Positions 9,064 through 18,697 of a DNA stretch of 64,000 bases are shown here, one piece after another. A program made the position numbers and the translations under genes. Every line of letters begins with the position of its first letter. The first letter of the stretch is position 1. The stretch is taken from positions 18,433-82,432 of the forward strand of contig CANGEW010000009.1 of the NCBI GenBank assembly GCA_947452965.1. The letters are read 5' to 3'. Under the pieces are notes generated by a model. The model saw only the letters and a program-made list of their open reading frames with translations. It was not told the DNA's origin and ran no database searches. The stretch is from Chitinophagaceae bacterium. Its GTDB lineage: Bacteria > Bacteroidota > Bacteroidia > Chitinophagales > Chitinophagaceae.

Positions 9064-10185
9064 ATGAATATCGCAATTGTTTGCTACCCTACATTTGGAG
9101 GAAGTGGTGTACTGGCAACCGAGCTTGGAAAAGCATTAGCAGAAAAAGGACACAACATTCATTTTATTACTTACCAACAACCTGTTAGATTAGGAGGATT
9201 TCATGCCAATATTTTTTATCATGAAGTGAGTGTGCCTACTTATCCTCTTTTTGATTTCCCTCCATATGAAACTGCTTTAGCGAGCGCTATGGTAGATGTG
9301 ATTAATAATAATCAGGTTGAGTTGTTACATGTGCACTATGCAATACCGCACGCTTCCGCTGCATTTATGGCCAAGCAAATTCTATTGAAACAAGGTAAGA
9401 GGATTCCTGTCATTACAACACTACATGGCACTGATATTACTTTAGTGGGCAGAGATAAAACATATCGTCCAGTTGTTACTTTCTCAATGGAAGAAAGTGA
9501 TGCATTGACGGCCGTTTCCGAGAATCTTAAACAAGAGACCTATAAGAATTTTACAATAGACAAAGAAATTGAAGTCATCCCGAATTTTGTTGATATTGAT
9601 CGATTTAATAAAAAGCCGGTAGATGTTTTTAAAAAATTAATCGCTCCACATGGAGAAAAAATAATAGTACATGCTTCGAACTTCAGAAAATTAAAAAGAA
9701 TCAATGACGTAATACAAACATTTTTATTAATAAACAGAAATATGCCATCTAAATTACTCTTGATTGGAGATGGACCAGAGCGAAATGATGCAGAGGCTTT
9801 TGCAAGATCATGTGAGGCATGTGGCGAAATTAAATTCTTAGGAAAACAAGAGCAGATGGAAGATATACTTCCCATAGCAGATCTTTTTTTATTGCCAAGT
9901 GAATATGAAAGCTTTGGACTAGCCGCACTTGAAGCAATGGCAGCTGAAGTGCCGGTTATTTCAAGTAATGCCGGAGGGTTACCTGAAATAAATATTCAAG
10001 GTGTCACCGGATTTATGAGCAATGTAGGCGACATAGAAGACATGAGCAGAAACGCATTACATGTTTTATCGGATCATACCACACACCAACAGTTCAAAAA
10101 GAATGCCATTACACAAGCTAGCAAATTTGGGATAGACAAAATTGTACCGCTTTACGAGTCACTCTATAAAAAAATCATTCAATAG
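9064..10185 (+). CDS. bshA: N-acetyl-alpha-D-glucosaminyl L-malate synthase
   Basis: BshA is a GT4 retaining glycosyltransferase that joins GlcNAc from UDP-GlcNAc to L-malate, the first step of bacillithiol synthesis. At 373 residues it has normal length. The family opening CYPTFGGSGVLATELG and the segment HYAIPHASAAFMAKQIL are present. The nucleotide-sugar EX7E site lies in EYESFGLAALEAM, followed by SSNAGGLPE. The bshB and bshC genes are not in the window. The gene has its own candidate promoter and converges with the EnvC-like gene, with only 2 bp between the stops. Confidence 0.95.
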   Translation: MNIAIVCYPTFGGSGVLATELGKALAEKGHNIHFITYQQPVRLGGFHANIFYHEVSVPTYPLFDFPPYETALASAMVDVINNNQVELLHVHYAIPHASAAFMAKQILLKQGKRIPVITTLHGTDITLVGRDKTYRPVVTFSMEESDALTAVSENLKQETYKNFTIDKEIEVIPNFVDIDRFNKKPVDVFKKLIAPHGEKIIVHASNFRKLKRINDVIQTFLLINRNMPSKLLLIGDGPERNDAEAFARSCEACGEIKFLGKQEQMEDILPIADLFLLPSEYESFGLAALEAMAAEVPVISSNAGGLPEINIQGVTGFMSNVGDIEDMSRNALHVLSDHTTHQQFKKNAITQASKFGIDKIVPLYESLYKKIIQ

Positions 10186-10187
10186 CA

Positions 10188-11519
10188 TTATCTTCTCTTC
10201 AGCCATTTCTCTGGATCGTAATTGCTATTTTCATTACTTATATAAAAATCAATTGCACCTACTCCATCAAAATTTGCTGCTACCTTTCCTAAAACTTGGC
10301 CGGTTTTAACATCTTGTCCTTTCCTTACTTGCACTCCGCTTAAATTACTATAGGTTGTAAAATAACGTCCATGCTGAATAATAACAACAGTCATATCTTC
10401 AACAGGCTGCACAGCTGTTACGGTACCATCAAAAACAGATTTTACATTACTTCCTATATCTGATGAAATAGTTACGGAAGTTACATCCATCACCGTGCCA
10501 CTTGGGAGTGAATTTTTTCCATAGTGCATCAAAATCAATCCGCGATCTAATGGCCAAGGAAGTGTCCCTCTGTTTTTTTCAAAACTGGCATTTAAAGCAA
10601 TATTCTCGTCATTCAGTAATATACTCTCTCTTTTTACTGGAGCAGGAGTAGTAGTTCTTGAGTTACTTTCTGTGTTTGTTTTAGCAGTAGTTGTAACATT
10701 CTTATTGTCTGCTGATTTTGAATTCTTTAAAGCCTCCAATCTTACACGTTCTTTTTCAGCAGAAGCTTTTGCTAGTGCTTCTTTACGAGCTTCTTCTTGC
10801 GCTCTCTTAATAGCAGCAGCGATAGCATTATTAACTTTTTGCATTTGCTTTTGCTTGGCTGCAATTTGTTTATTTAATTGTTTGCCCTGCTTTTTTAATT
10901 CTGATATTACTCGATCTTTTTCTTTCTTCTGAGTTTCTAATATTACTTTTTCTTTATTTTGAACTTCCAACACTTCTGTTTTCTGATCTTTAGCCACTCC
11001 TAGATCTTTCATTCTAGATTTACGAAGTTCCTGTGTATGTAAAATGTTATTTCCTTGCATTTCACGATATGTTCGATAACTCTTTAAATAAGAAATGCGC
11101 TTAATAGCATCATTAAAGTTAGATGCTGAAAAAATAAAATTTAAAAAATCATAGCTACTTCTATTCTTATAAGCATAAACCATACTCTTAGCATACTCTT
11201 GTTTTAAAGTATCTAAAAGCCTATCGTATCGATGAATATCTTTTGCTATTAGATAAAGATTATTATCTAGAATATTTAGATCGTGATTAATATTATCAAT
11301 AACTCGATCTTGAAGGTTTACTTTTTTAGAAATTAGATTGTACTGAAGTAAATTTTCTTTTGTTCTAACTTTGTTTTGATTCAATAAGTTTTCGGTTTCT
11401 TCTATTTCTTTTTTTAAATCTTGTCTTTGTTTTTCTAATTCCTCTCTGGTTTGAGCCTGCAGATTGGAAAAAAAAGTAGCATATAAAACAATAGTAGTAA
11501 GTATGAATTTTTGGAGCAT
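10188..11519 (-). CDS. EnvC-like murein hydrolase activator, degenerate M23 (LytM) domain
   Basis: A 443-residue secreted protein: signal peptide to about residue 22 (SNLQAQ), a long charged coiled coil (about 25-270), a Ser/Thr-rich linker, and a C-terminal LytM/M23 domain (about 310-443). The zinc site is not intact: the second motif reads HGRYFTTYSNL where active enzymes have HxH in YxHL, and the last motif reads AIDFYI where a His is expected. This is the EnvC/NlpD plan of a non-catalytic amidase activator acting in cell separation. It follows the DUF4292 lipoprotein, dut and ispF, an arrangement common in Bacteroidota. Confidence 0.85.
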   Translation of the reverse strand: MLQKFILTTIVLYATFFSNLQAQTREELEKQRQDLKKEIEETENLLNQNKVRTKENLLQYNLISKKVNLQDRVIDNINHDLNILDNNLYLIAKDIHRYDRLLDTLKQEYAKSMVYAYKNRSSYDFLNFIFSASNFNDAIKRISYLKSYRTYREMQGNNILHTQELRKSRMKDLGVAKDQKTEVLEVQNKEKVILETQKKEKDRVISELKKQGKQLNKQIAAKQKQMQKVNNAIAAAIKRAQEEARKEALAKASAEKERVRLEALKNSKSADNKNVTTTAKTNTESNSRTTTPAPVKRESILLNDENIALNASFEKNRGTLPWPLDRGLILMHYGKNSLPSGTVMDVTSVTISSDIGSNVKSVFDGTVTAVQPVEDMTVVIIQHGRYFTTYSNLSGVQVRKGQDVKTGQVLGKVAANFDGVGAIDFYISNENSNYDPEKWLKRR

Positions 11520-11541
11520 GTATCAAATTTAATGAGTTATA

Positions 11542-11549
11542 CAAAAATA
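11542..11549 (-). promoter_or_regulatory. Candidate -7 element for the EnvC-like gene
   Basis: On the reverse strand this reads TATTTTTG, an exact TAnnTTTG, 22 bp before the ATG. No clear -33 box was found. Confidence 0.4.
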
Positions 11550-11600
11550 CAACGCCTGGTTGAATTATTTTGATTAACCTTTAACTAAAAGAAATTAGAA

Positions 11601-12407
11601 TTATTTAGATAGATAATTTTTAGGAATAGAAAAAGAAACAGAAACATCCTTGTTAAATTCATATTGTTTAAAGTCAAGGCGCAAATCAATTTTTTTCTTC
11701 TCTGATGCAAATATCTTTCTGTTTGTGGAGAAATAATATCCGCTTGAATAATCATACCCATCATATGTAATATCAGCAGTCCTGTTTTTTGATAGATCTA
11801 TATCATCCATTTTACTATGAAGTAATAGCTTTTCGTTGGTGGTAAGGGTAAGTAAATTTTTGAAATTATCAGTAATAGTAGACATTAAGATATTCTTTTC
11901 CGTTTTCTTATAAGCATTTACATGATTTGATATAAAAACAGGGTTGCCAACTATTATATTTTCTAACGTTTTATAATCAAGCGGAATCTCTGTGACTTCT
12001 TGTAAATAACTTAATGATCTTCTCATTACCTCTTTTTGCTGTTTATTAAGCAATATGACACTATCTTTTGTAATCAATGCACGATATACTTCAACGTTTA
12101 GAAAAGTTGCGGATAGAGAAATCCAAATGGCACTATCTTTTACAATTCTTACAACTGCAGTAATGTCTGGGTTTGATCCATTATTTCCGGAAGATTCAAT
12201 TCTAAGTTTTGCATTGAATGTTTTAAAATCGATATAATGAGACTTGAACTTTTGAAAATCATTTTCAATGTTTTTTATTGAATCTTCATCACTCTTTATT
12301 TCTATAGCCATGGGAGGTTTATTAGAAATAGCTTTATTGATCTGTTTGGTTACTTTGCAACTTGCCAACGAGATGATTAAAAAAAAATAAAATATTCTAT
12401 GTTGCAT
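11601..12407 (-). CDS. DUF4292 lipoprotein
   Basis: A 268-residue lipoprotein: the N-terminus MQHRIFYFFLIISLASC has a lipobox with Cys17. The body, with FNAKLRIES near residue 64 and repeated beta-strand patterns (AVVRIVKDSAIWISLSA, LNVEVYRALITKDSVILLN), matches DUF4292, which is thought to resemble the LolA/LolB lipoprotein-carrier fold. That would fit a periplasmic lipid-handling role, but no function is established. It lies between dut (15 bp upstream) and the EnvC-like gene. Confidence 0.8.
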   Translation of the reverse strand: MQHRIFYFFLIISLASCKVTKQINKAISNKPPMAIEIKSDEDSIKNIENDFQKFKSHYIDFKTFNAKLRIESSGNNGSNPDITAVVRIVKDSAIWISLSATFLNVEVYRALITKDSVILLNKQQKEVMRRSLSYLQEVTEIPLDYKTLENIIVGNPVFISNHVNAYKKTEKNILMSTITDNFKNLLTLTTNEKLLLHSKMDDIDLSKNRTADITYDGYDYSSGYYFSTNRKIFASEKKKIDLRLDFKQYEFNKDVSVSFSIPKNYLSK

Positions 12408-12422
12408 GTCTCTAGATTGATA

Positions 12423-12866
12423 TTATTTACCTGTGTGTCCAAATCCGCCCACTCCTCTATTTGTTTCGTTTATTTCTGTCACAGAAAAAAATTCCGCTTT
12501 TTCTACTTTTGCAATCACCAATTGTGCAATTCTATCATTATTCTGAATTGTCTGATTCTCATTACTTAAATTAATTAATAAAACTTTTATCTCCCCTCTA
12601 TAATCACTATCTATGGTTCCTGGTGTATTCAAACAGGTAATTCCATGTTTTAAAGCAAGACCACTTCTAGGTCTGATTTGTATTTCATACTGCTCAGGTA
12701 ATGCTACAAATAAACCCGTTGGGACTAAAACTCTCTCAAGTGGTTTGATGATTAATGGACTGTCTACATAAGCTCTAATATCTAGTCCAGAAGATCCAGG
12801 TGTTGCATATTCAGGAAGTGCATTACCTGAAGTATTAATGATTGGAATTTTTATTTTTTCAGTCAT
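12423..12866 (-). CDS. dut: dUTP diphosphatase
   Basis: Hydrolyses dUTP to dUMP, keeping uracil out of DNA and feeding dTMP synthesis. All five trimeric dUTPase motifs are seen: GSSGLDIRA, RPRSGLA, the GTIDSDYRGEIKV segment, the NDRIAQLVIAKV segment and the C-terminal GVGGFGHTGK. The start at 12866 (MTEKIKIPI) gives 147 residues, the family length; an upstream ATG at 12908 would overlap the end of ispF and add an unrelated tail. The gap to ispF is 7 bp, so they form one operon. Confidence 0.95.
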   Translation of the reverse strand: MTEKIKIPIINTSGNALPEYATPGSSGLDIRAYVDSPLIIKPLERVLVPTGLFVALPEQYEIQIRPRSGLALKHGITCLNTPGTIDSDYRGEIKVLLINLSNENQTIQNNDRIAQLVIAKVEKAEFFSVTEINETNRGVGGFGHTGK

Positions 12867-12873
12867 AGAGATT

Positions 12874-13359
12874 CTATATATGTTTTTTTGAAAGCAATGC
12901 AGTTGCATAGGCCACTAATCCTTCCTGCCTGCCCACAAATCCCATTTTTTCTGTAGTGGTTGCTTTTATCGAAATGTCTGAAACTTGAATTTGTAATATC
13001 TCAGCAATTACAGTTTGCATTTGTGTAATGTAAGGGGCAATTTTAGGAGCCTGTAAACACAATGTGCTATCAATATTTACTACTTGAAAGCCTTTTTCGT
13101 TAATGATTAAAAAAGTTTTTTTTAATAAAATCTTACTGTCTATATCCTTGTATTCTTCATTAGTATCAGGAAAATGAACGCCTATGTCCCCTAAACACAA
13201 TGCACCTAATAATGCATCGCAGATAGCATGCAATAACACATCGGCATCGCTATGACCTAATGAACCCTTGATATGAGGAATTTTGACTCCTCCTATATAT
13301 AAGTCTCTTCCTTCAACTAATTGGTGAAAATCTACTCCAGAGCCGATTCTGTATGACAT
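12874..13359 (-). CDS. ispF: 2-C-methyl-D-erythritol 2,4-cyclodiphosphate synthase
   Basis: IspF forms MEcPP in the non-mevalonate isoprenoid pathway. At 161 residues it has the normal length. The metal-binding DFHQL (Asp-x-His) and GHSDADVLLHAICDALLGA signatures are complete, and GDIGVHFPDT follows. The C-terminal TTEKMGFVGR motif is also typical. It heads the reverse-strand run ispF, dut, DUF4292 and EnvC-like. Confidence 0.95.
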   Translation of the reverse strand: MSYRIGSGVDFHQLVEGRDLYIGGVKIPHIKGSLGHSDADVLLHAICDALLGALCLGDIGVHFPDTNEEYKDIDSKILLKKTFLIINEKGFQVVNIDSTLCLQAPKIAPYITQMQTVIAEILQIQVSDISIKATTTEKMGFVGRQEGLVAYATALLSKKHI

Positions 13360-13379
13360 ATTTCAAAGTTAATGCGGTA

Positions 13380-13387
13380 CAAAAATA
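13380..13387 (-). promoter_or_regulatory. Candidate -7 element for ispF
   Basis: Reverse strand TATTTTTG, an exact TAnnTTTG, 20 bp before the ispF ATG and directly after the porV terminator hairpin. A second exact match (TAACTTTG, 13364-13371) is too close to the ATG unless the message is leaderless. Confidence 0.4.
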
Positions 13388-13388
13388 A

Positions 13389-13419
13389 AAAAGCGTTTCC
13401 GGTTAAAGAAACGCTTTTT
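13389..13419 (-). terminator. Terminator of porV
   Basis: An 11-bp perfect stem (AAAAGCGTTTC at 13389-13399 with GAAACGCTTTT at 13408-13418) closes an 8-nt loop. On the reverse strand it is followed by a T-rich run (TTTTTTATTTTT). It lies just after the porV stop. Confidence 0.85.
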
Positions 13420-13436
13420 GTTATACTTATGAAAAA

Positions 13437-14564
13437 TTATTTCTTATCTAAGTCGAAGATAATGCCAAATCTCAATGTATTTGACAAAGGATTACGATTT
13501 ACACCTGACCCACTAGGCAACAAATATGCAAAGTCGATTCCAAATGTGCTATACTTCAAACCAGCACCTAAAGTAAAGTATTTGCGATCTCCTTTTGTAG
13601 CATCTTCATAAAAATAACCTGCTCTGAATGCAAATTGATTTTGATACCAATATTCTGCACCGATAGAAACTGTGATTTCTTTAAGATCATCTCCATCCCC
13701 GAGCGAACTAAACCAGCTTGAAGTAACACTTTTGGTTCTATATGCATCATATTCAGCAGCATCAGTTGGAGGGGTTGGAACTAAAAGCTTATTGAGATCT
13801 AAAGCAAGCGTCAATTTATTATCTGCATCAAACACCTTATTATATGACGCACCAATACCTAGATTGGCAGGTATATAATCTTTTTTATTTGCATCATTTG
13901 TATAGGCAATCTTAGATCCAAGATTACTTAATGTAAGGCCATAATCAAACCCATTGCCTTCTTGATTGGTTCCTTTGTAAAACAAATGCAAGTCACCAGC
14001 TACAGATGTTCCAGCTTGGTATGTTGTTGAAGTACTCGATGCTCCATCAGTTAGATTCGAATAGATATATCTGAGCGCTATTCCTACTCCAAATTTGCTA
14101 GATAATTTTCTTGAATAACCAGCATCAATTGAAAATTCTCTTGGGCGTCCCGTTCCTTGCCAATTCCCAACACCATCTGTAAATTCTATGTTGCCAAGAC
14201 TAAAATATCTTAAAGAGGCTGATACGGCTTGTATGTCATCTATCTGATAAAATCCAGAAAGTGTAGCCAAATAAACATCATGTAATTGAAGATCACTCAA
14301 CCATGGAGTATACGTTGCGGCTATGTTTACTTTTTTGTCTGCAAAAGGTAATTTTGCAATATTCCAGTAGCTTGAATATGCATCTGCTGAAGTGGCGATG
14401 CCAGTTTCACCCATTCCACCTCCCCTTGCATCAGGTGAGATTCTTAAAAATGGCACAGCTGTTGTTACAACATTAATCTTATCTGTTGATTGTGCTTTTG
14501 CAAAATCAACAGAACCAAAAGCTATTGATAAAATAGCCACTAATTTCAACGATGATTGTTTCAT
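13437..14564 (-). CDS. porV: Type IX secretion system outer membrane protein PorV (LptO)
   Basis: A 375-residue FadL-like outer membrane barrel. The signal peptide ends near residue 24 (VDFAKAQ). The conserved start VPFLRISPDARGGGMGETGIAT is diagnostic of PorV. PorV binds type IX cargo C-terminal domains at the SprA translocon and passes them to the PorU sortase. In many Bacteroidota it sits beside porU and gldJ; here gldJ is divergent and 313 bp away, and porU is absent from the window. The gene has a strong terminator and looks monocistronic. Confidence 0.93.
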   Translation of the reverse strand: MKQSSLKLVAILSIAFGSVDFAKAQSTDKINVVTTAVPFLRISPDARGGGMGETGIATSADAYSSYWNIAKLPFADKKVNIAATYTPWLSDLQLHDVYLATLSGFYQIDDIQAVSASLRYFSLGNIEFTDGVGNWQGTGRPREFSIDAGYSRKLSSKFGVGIALRYIYSNLTDGASSTSTTYQAGTSVAGDLHLFYKGTNQEGNGFDYGLTLSNLGSKIAYTNDANKKDYIPANLGIGASYNKVFDADNKLTLALDLNKLLVPTPPTDAAEYDAYRTKSVTSSWFSSLGDGDDLKEITVSIGAEYWYQNQFAFRAGYFYEDATKGDRKYFTLGAGLKYSTFGIDFAYLLPSGSGVNRNPLSNTLRFGIIFDLDKK

Positions 14565-14877
14565 GAGAATTTTTAAACTTGATTAGGTATACTTCACTTC
14601 AATAGGCAAACAAAAAATTTGTGAGGGTAAAAATAAAGAATTTTATTATAAAAAAAAGTTTTTTAGCTACATCGTTTTCGAACAATCGTCAAGAGTTGAA
14701 ATATTTGAATATTTTTCAATATTCAGAGCCCTAGCTAAACAAATGTAAAAATTATAATAATTTATTAAAATTCGTGCTATTATTTACAGAAATAAGTATA
14801 TTCGCGTTTAGTTTATTTAGTATTAAACAATATTCAATTTAACCCAAGCGTTTTCAAATTTGCAAAAAATAATTCAC
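14565..14877. other. Divergent intergenic region between porV and gldJ
   Basis: A 313-bp AT-rich stretch with no ORF I would call. It must hold promoters for both outward genes. The best forward match is TATATTCG at 14797-14804 (close to TAnnTTTG). No perfect match was found for porV. I see no RNA gene or repeat. Confidence 0.6.
14797..14804 (+). promoter_or_regulatory. Candidate -7 element for gldJ
   Basis: TATATTCG differs from TAnnTTTG at one position and would give a leader of about 65 nt before the ATG at 14878. Confidence 0.35.
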
Positions 14878-16428
14878 ATGCAAAAAAAATCCCTTTTAAA
14901 GAGCATTCTGCCTTTGCTTTTAATGAGTTTTCCTATTGCCTTTTCCTCTTGTGGAAAAAAGTCTACAGCATCCGACGTAACTGGTTGGAAATATGACGAT
15001 AAAAACATGGGAAATTTCCATGTTAACAAAATTAAGTACCCAAAAGCGGGTCCAGGCTTAGTTTTTGTTCAGGGTGGAACCTTTGTAATGGGTGCGAAAG
15101 ATGAAGATGTGATGGGCGACTGGAATAACGTACCAAAAAGGGTTACAGTACCTTCATTCTTTATTGACGAGACTGAAGTTGCAAACGTTCACTATAGAGA
15201 ATATTTGTATTGGGTTGAAAATACTTTTAATGGGGATTCAACTATTATGAAGAAATGCTTGCCAGACAGTTTGGTATGGAGAGAAGAATTGGCTTACAAT
15301 GAACCTTACGTTGAATATTATTTCAGATATCCTTCCTATAATTTCTACCCTGTTGTGGGGGTTACTTGGCAACAAGCTCATGACTTTTGTGTTTGGAGAA
15401 CAGATAGAGTAAATGAAATGAGATTGGTTGAGAAAGGATACCTTAAGAAAGATGCCATTAAAAAAGAAATGAAAGGTGCTGGTGGAGATGGATCTTTCAA
15501 TACAGAAACGTATCTGATGAATCCTGAAATGATTCAAGGAAGAGGGAAACCAAAAAGCTCTGAATTCAAAGACATTAATGGTAAGCCAAGAGCTAACACT
15601 AAAATGGAAGATGGTATTCTTTCAATGTCTTACCGTCTCCCAACCGAGGCAGAATGGGAATATGCTGCATATGGCTTGGTGAGCCAAAACCCTAACCCAA
15701 GAAAAAGCGAAAACCAAAGTGGGGAAGAGTTGCTATCTAATCAACAAATCTATTCTTGGAGCAAGAATGTAAACGGATTAAGAGATGTAAGACATGGTAC
15801 TTGGCAAGGAAAATTTCTAGCTAATTTTAAAAGAGGAAGTGGCGACAATATGGGTGTTGCTGGTGGCTTAAATGATCGTGCTGCTATAACTGCCCCTATT
15901 AGATCATTCTATCCTAACTCATTTGGTTTATATAACATGTGCGGTAACGTTAGCGAATGGGTAGAAGACGTTTACAGACCTATGACACCAAACGACGGGC
16001 AAGATTTCAATTACTTTAGAGGTAATAGATTCCAAAAATTTTATAAAAATAGTAGTGGCGAATACGAAAGAGATAGCATGGGCCATTTGAAAAAAGTTGA
16101 CGTCTCTGATGAAGAAGTTAAAAACAGAACCAATTATCAAAGAAATAACGTAGTAAACTACCTTGATGGAGACTCTGCAAGTGGTGCTTCTTACGGATAT
16201 GGCTCTACCTCTTTAATTAACGATAAGTCGAGAGTTTTTAAAGGTGGTAGTTGGAATGATAGACCTTATTATTTATCTCCTGGAACTCGAAGATTTATGC
16301 AAGAAGATCAATCAGCTAGCACGATAGGTTTTAGATGTGCTCAAACCTATTTAGGCCCATCGGAAGGACCTGGATTCCAAGATGGAAACATTTTTGGAAA
16401 ACAAAGATCAAAAAAGAAAAAGAAATAA
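14878..16428 (+). CDS. gldJ: Gliding motility / type IX secretion lipoprotein GldJ
   Basis: A 516-residue lipoprotein: a hydrophobic leader (LLKSILPLLLMSFPIAF) ends in SSC, with the lipidated Cys. The body is a formylglycine-generating-enzyme-like (SUMF1) domain: VFVQGGTFVMGAKDEDV, RLPTEAEWEYAAYG, NMCGNVSEWVEDVY and the final FKGGSWNDRPYYL and IGFRCA. This is the GldJ/GldK plan; the large mid-domain insertions and the neighbour porV favour GldJ. GldJ forms a ring-associated part of the motor and stabilises other Gld proteins. The ATG at 14878 is preferred over a TTG at 14860 because it gives a clean signal peptide. Confidence 0.9.
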   Translation: MQKKSLLKSILPLLLMSFPIAFSSCGKKSTASDVTGWKYDDKNMGNFHVNKIKYPKAGPGLVFVQGGTFVMGAKDEDVMGDWNNVPKRVTVPSFFIDETEVANVHYREYLYWVENTFNGDSTIMKKCLPDSLVWREELAYNEPYVEYYFRYPSYNFYPVVGVTWQQAHDFCVWRTDRVNEMRLVEKGYLKKDAIKKEMKGAGGDGSFNTETYLMNPEMIQGRGKPKSSEFKDINGKPRANTKMEDGILSMSYRLPTEAEWEYAAYGLVSQNPNPRKSENQSGEELLSNQQIYSWSKNVNGLRDVRHGTWQGKFLANFKRGSGDNMGVAGGLNDRAAITAPIRSFYPNSFGLYNMCGNVSEWVEDVYRPMTPNDGQDFNYFRGNRFQKFYKNSSGEYERDSMGHLKKVDVSDEEVKNRTNYQRNNVVNYLDGDSASGASYGYGSTSLINDKSRVFKGGSWNDRPYYLSPGTRRFMQEDQSASTIGFRCAQTYLGPSEGPGFQDGNIFGKQRSKKKKK

Positions 16429-16450
16429 TCTTTATATCATTTAAAACATT

Positions 16451-16481
16451 AAAAAGCCCTAAATTTTATTTAGGGCTTTTT
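16451..16481. terminator. Bidirectional terminator between gldJ and fumC
   Basis: A perfect 13-bp stem (AAAAAGCCCTAAA at 16451-16463, TTTAGGGCTTTTT at 16469-16481) with a 5-nt loop. Its A and T flanks give a U-run on either strand, so it serves both converging genes. Confidence 0.9.
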
Positions 16482-16483
16482 AA

Positions 16484-17881
16484 TTAAATCGTTCCGACCA
16501 TCTTAGCAGGGATTACCCACTCATCAAACTCTTCGGCAGTAAGATATCCTAATTTAATCGCCATCTCTTTTAATGTAGTTCCTTCTTTATGTGCCTTTTG
16601 AGCGATTTCAGCAGCTTTATAATAACCTATTTTAGTATTTAAGGCAGTTACCAACATTAATGAATTGTCAACGTGTTTTTTGATATTAATTTCAATAGGC
16701 TCAATGCCTTTAGCACATTTTTCATTAAATGAAATACAACCGTCGGCTATTAATCTTGCGCTGTGTAAAAAATTATAAATCATAACAGGCTTAAACACAT
16801 TTAATTCAAAATGACCATTACTCCCACCAATCCCAATGGCAACATCATTTCCCATTACCTGTGCTGAAATCATAGTTAATGCCTCGCATTGAGTAGGATT
16901 AACCTTTCCGGGCATAATAGAAGATCCGGGTTCATTATCGGGAATAAAAATCTCTCCGATACCGCTTCTTGGACCCGAAGAAAGCATTCTGATATCATTT
17001 GCAATTTTCATTAAACTTACTGCAATAGTTTTTAACGCCCCATGTGCTTCCACAATGGCATCATGAGCTGCCAATGCCTCAAATTTATTTTCTGCAGTCA
17101 CAAAAGGTAAACCGGTTAAGCTAGCGATGTGCTTCGCTACATTTTCAGAATAATTAGGCGGAGTATTAATACCAGTTCCTACGGCAGTACCCCCTAATGC
17201 CAACTCGCTCAAATGTGCTAAGGTATTTTTTATGGCTTTGATTCCATGATTAAGTTGTGATACATACCCGCTAAACTCCTGTCCTAATGTTAATGGTGTT
17301 GCATCCATAAAATGAGTACGCCCTATTTTTACTACACCCATAAATGCTTTACTCTTAGCTTCAAGGGTGTTTCTTAACTCTTCAATTCCTGGAATTGTTT
17401 TTTCAACAAGTATTTTATACGCTGCAATATGCATTGCAGTTGGAAAGGTATCATTGCTTGATTGAGACTTATTTACATCATCGTTTGGATGTAAGAATTT
17501 TTCTTTGTCATTTAAATCACCCCCATTCATCACATGACCTCTATATGCGATCACTTCGTTCACGTTCATATTACTTTGTGTACCACTACCGGTTTGCCAT
17601 ACAACCAATGGAAAATACTCATCTAGTTTCCCTTCTAAAATTTCATCCGCTACTTTTCCTATCAAGTCTGATTTTTCTTTGCTTAACACACCTGCTTCAA
17701 AATTGGTAATAGCGGCTGCTTTTTTCAAATAAGCAAATGCCTTGATAATCTCTTTAGGCATCTTATTGATGTCTTGTGCTATTTTAAAATTATCAATGCT
17801 TCTTTGAGTTTGAGCGCCATAATAAGCATCGATGGGCACTTGCACTTCTCCCATTGTGTCTTTTTCTGTTCTAAATTGCAT
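16484..17881 (-). CDS. fumC: Fumarate hydratase, class II
   Basis: Reversible hydration of fumarate to malate in the TCA cycle; the iron-free, tetrameric class II enzyme. At 465 residues it has normal length. The family signature [16 protein letters not shown] is complete, and [14 protein letters not shown] and [17 protein letters not shown] supply the other active-site segments. It is the last gene of a reverse operon behind gltX, a B12-binding protein and a crotonase (11 bp gap). Confidence 0.97.
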   Translation of the reverse strand: MQFRTEKDTMGEVQVPIDAYYGAQTQRSIDNFKIAQDINKMPKEIIKAFAYLKKAAAITNFEAGVLSKEKSDLIGKVADEILEGKLDEYFPLVVWQTGSGTQSNMNVNEVIAYRGHVMNGGDLNDKEKFLHPNDDVNKSQSSNDTFPTAMHIAAYKILVEKTIPGIEELRNTLEAKSKAFMGVVKIGRTHFMDATPLTLGQEFSGYVSQLNHGIKAIKNTLAHLSELALGGTAVGTGINTPPNYSENVAKHIASLTGLPFVTAENKFEALAAHDAIVEAHGALKTIAVSLMKIANDIRMLSSGPRSGIGEIFIPDNEPGSSIMPGKVNPTQCEALTMISAQVMGNDVAIGIGGSNGHFELNVFKPVMIYNFLHSARLIADGCISFNEKCAKGIEPIEINIKKHVDNSLMLVTALNTKIGYYKAAEIAQKAHKEGTTLKEMAIKLGYLTAEEFDEWVIPAKMVGTI

Positions 17882-17892
17882 GATTGTATGTT

Positions 17893-18687
17893 TTATTTTC
17901 CAGTGAAATTGGGTTTCCTTTTTTCTAAAAATGCCGTGGTGCCTTCTTTCATATCATTTGTAGCAAAGCAATCACCAAAAAGTTCTGCTTCTTTGTCATA
18001 ACCTGATTTCCCATTTGTAAACGCACTATCCCCTATGACTGCTGTATTTACAGTATCAATAATTTTTGATATGGCAAATGGGGCTTTGGTATGAATAACT
18101 TTTAGTATTTCTATACATTTATTGATTAAACTTTCTTTGCTTGTAACATAATTTACCAATCCAAGATTCGAAGCTTCATTCGCATCAATAATTTGAGCTG
18201 TCATTTGCAACTCCATACTTTTTGCTTTACCAACTAGTTGAGTTAACCGTTGTGTGCCACCGTAACCTGGTATTAATCCAAGATTTACTTCAGGCTGACC
18301 AAATTTTGCATTATCACTGCAAATTCTAAAATGACAAGCCATGGCCAATTCGCATCCACCACCTAAAGCAAATCCATTCACCGCAGCAATTACTGGCTTA
18401 GGGCAATTCTCTATTTTAAAAAAAACCTCTTGCCCTCTTTTTGATAAAGCTATCGCTTGATCTTTGTTAAAAGAAGCAAACTCTGCAATATCTGCTCCTG
18501 CAACAAAAGACTTACTACCAGAACCTGTAATGATTACAGAATAGATACTCGAATTTTGATACACATCATCAAATGCCTTATCTAATTCATCAAACACCTC
18601 TTTATTCAATGCATTCAACTTATCTGGTCGGTTGATGGAAATTGTACATATGCCCTCGGTAATAGAAAAAAGGATGGTATTGAACAT
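17893..18687 (-). CDS. Enoyl-CoA hydratase/isomerase family protein
   Basis: A 264-residue crotonase. The oxyanion-hole segment AGADIAEF and [14 protein letters not shown] are clear, and both catalytic glutamates of true hydratases are present (in GGGCELA and FGQPEVNLG), followed by [10 protein letters not shown]. Activity as an enoyl-CoA hydratase is therefore likely; the chain length preference is unknown. It sits 10 bp after the B12-binding protein and 11 bp before fumC. Confidence 0.9.
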   Translation of the reverse strand: MFNTILFSITEGICTISINRPDKLNALNKEVFDELDKAFDDVYQNSSIYSVIITGSGSKSFVAGADIAEFASFNKDQAIALSKRGQEVFFKIENCPKPVIAAVNGFALGGGCELAMACHFRICSDNAKFGQPEVNLGLIPGYGGTQRLTQLVGKAKSMELQMTAQIIDANEASNLGLVNYVTSKESLINKCIEILKVIHTKAPFAISKIIDTVNTAVIGDSAFTNGKSGYDKEAELFGDCFATNDMKEGTTAFLEKRKPNFTGK

Positions 18688-18697
18688 ATTTTGTTGT

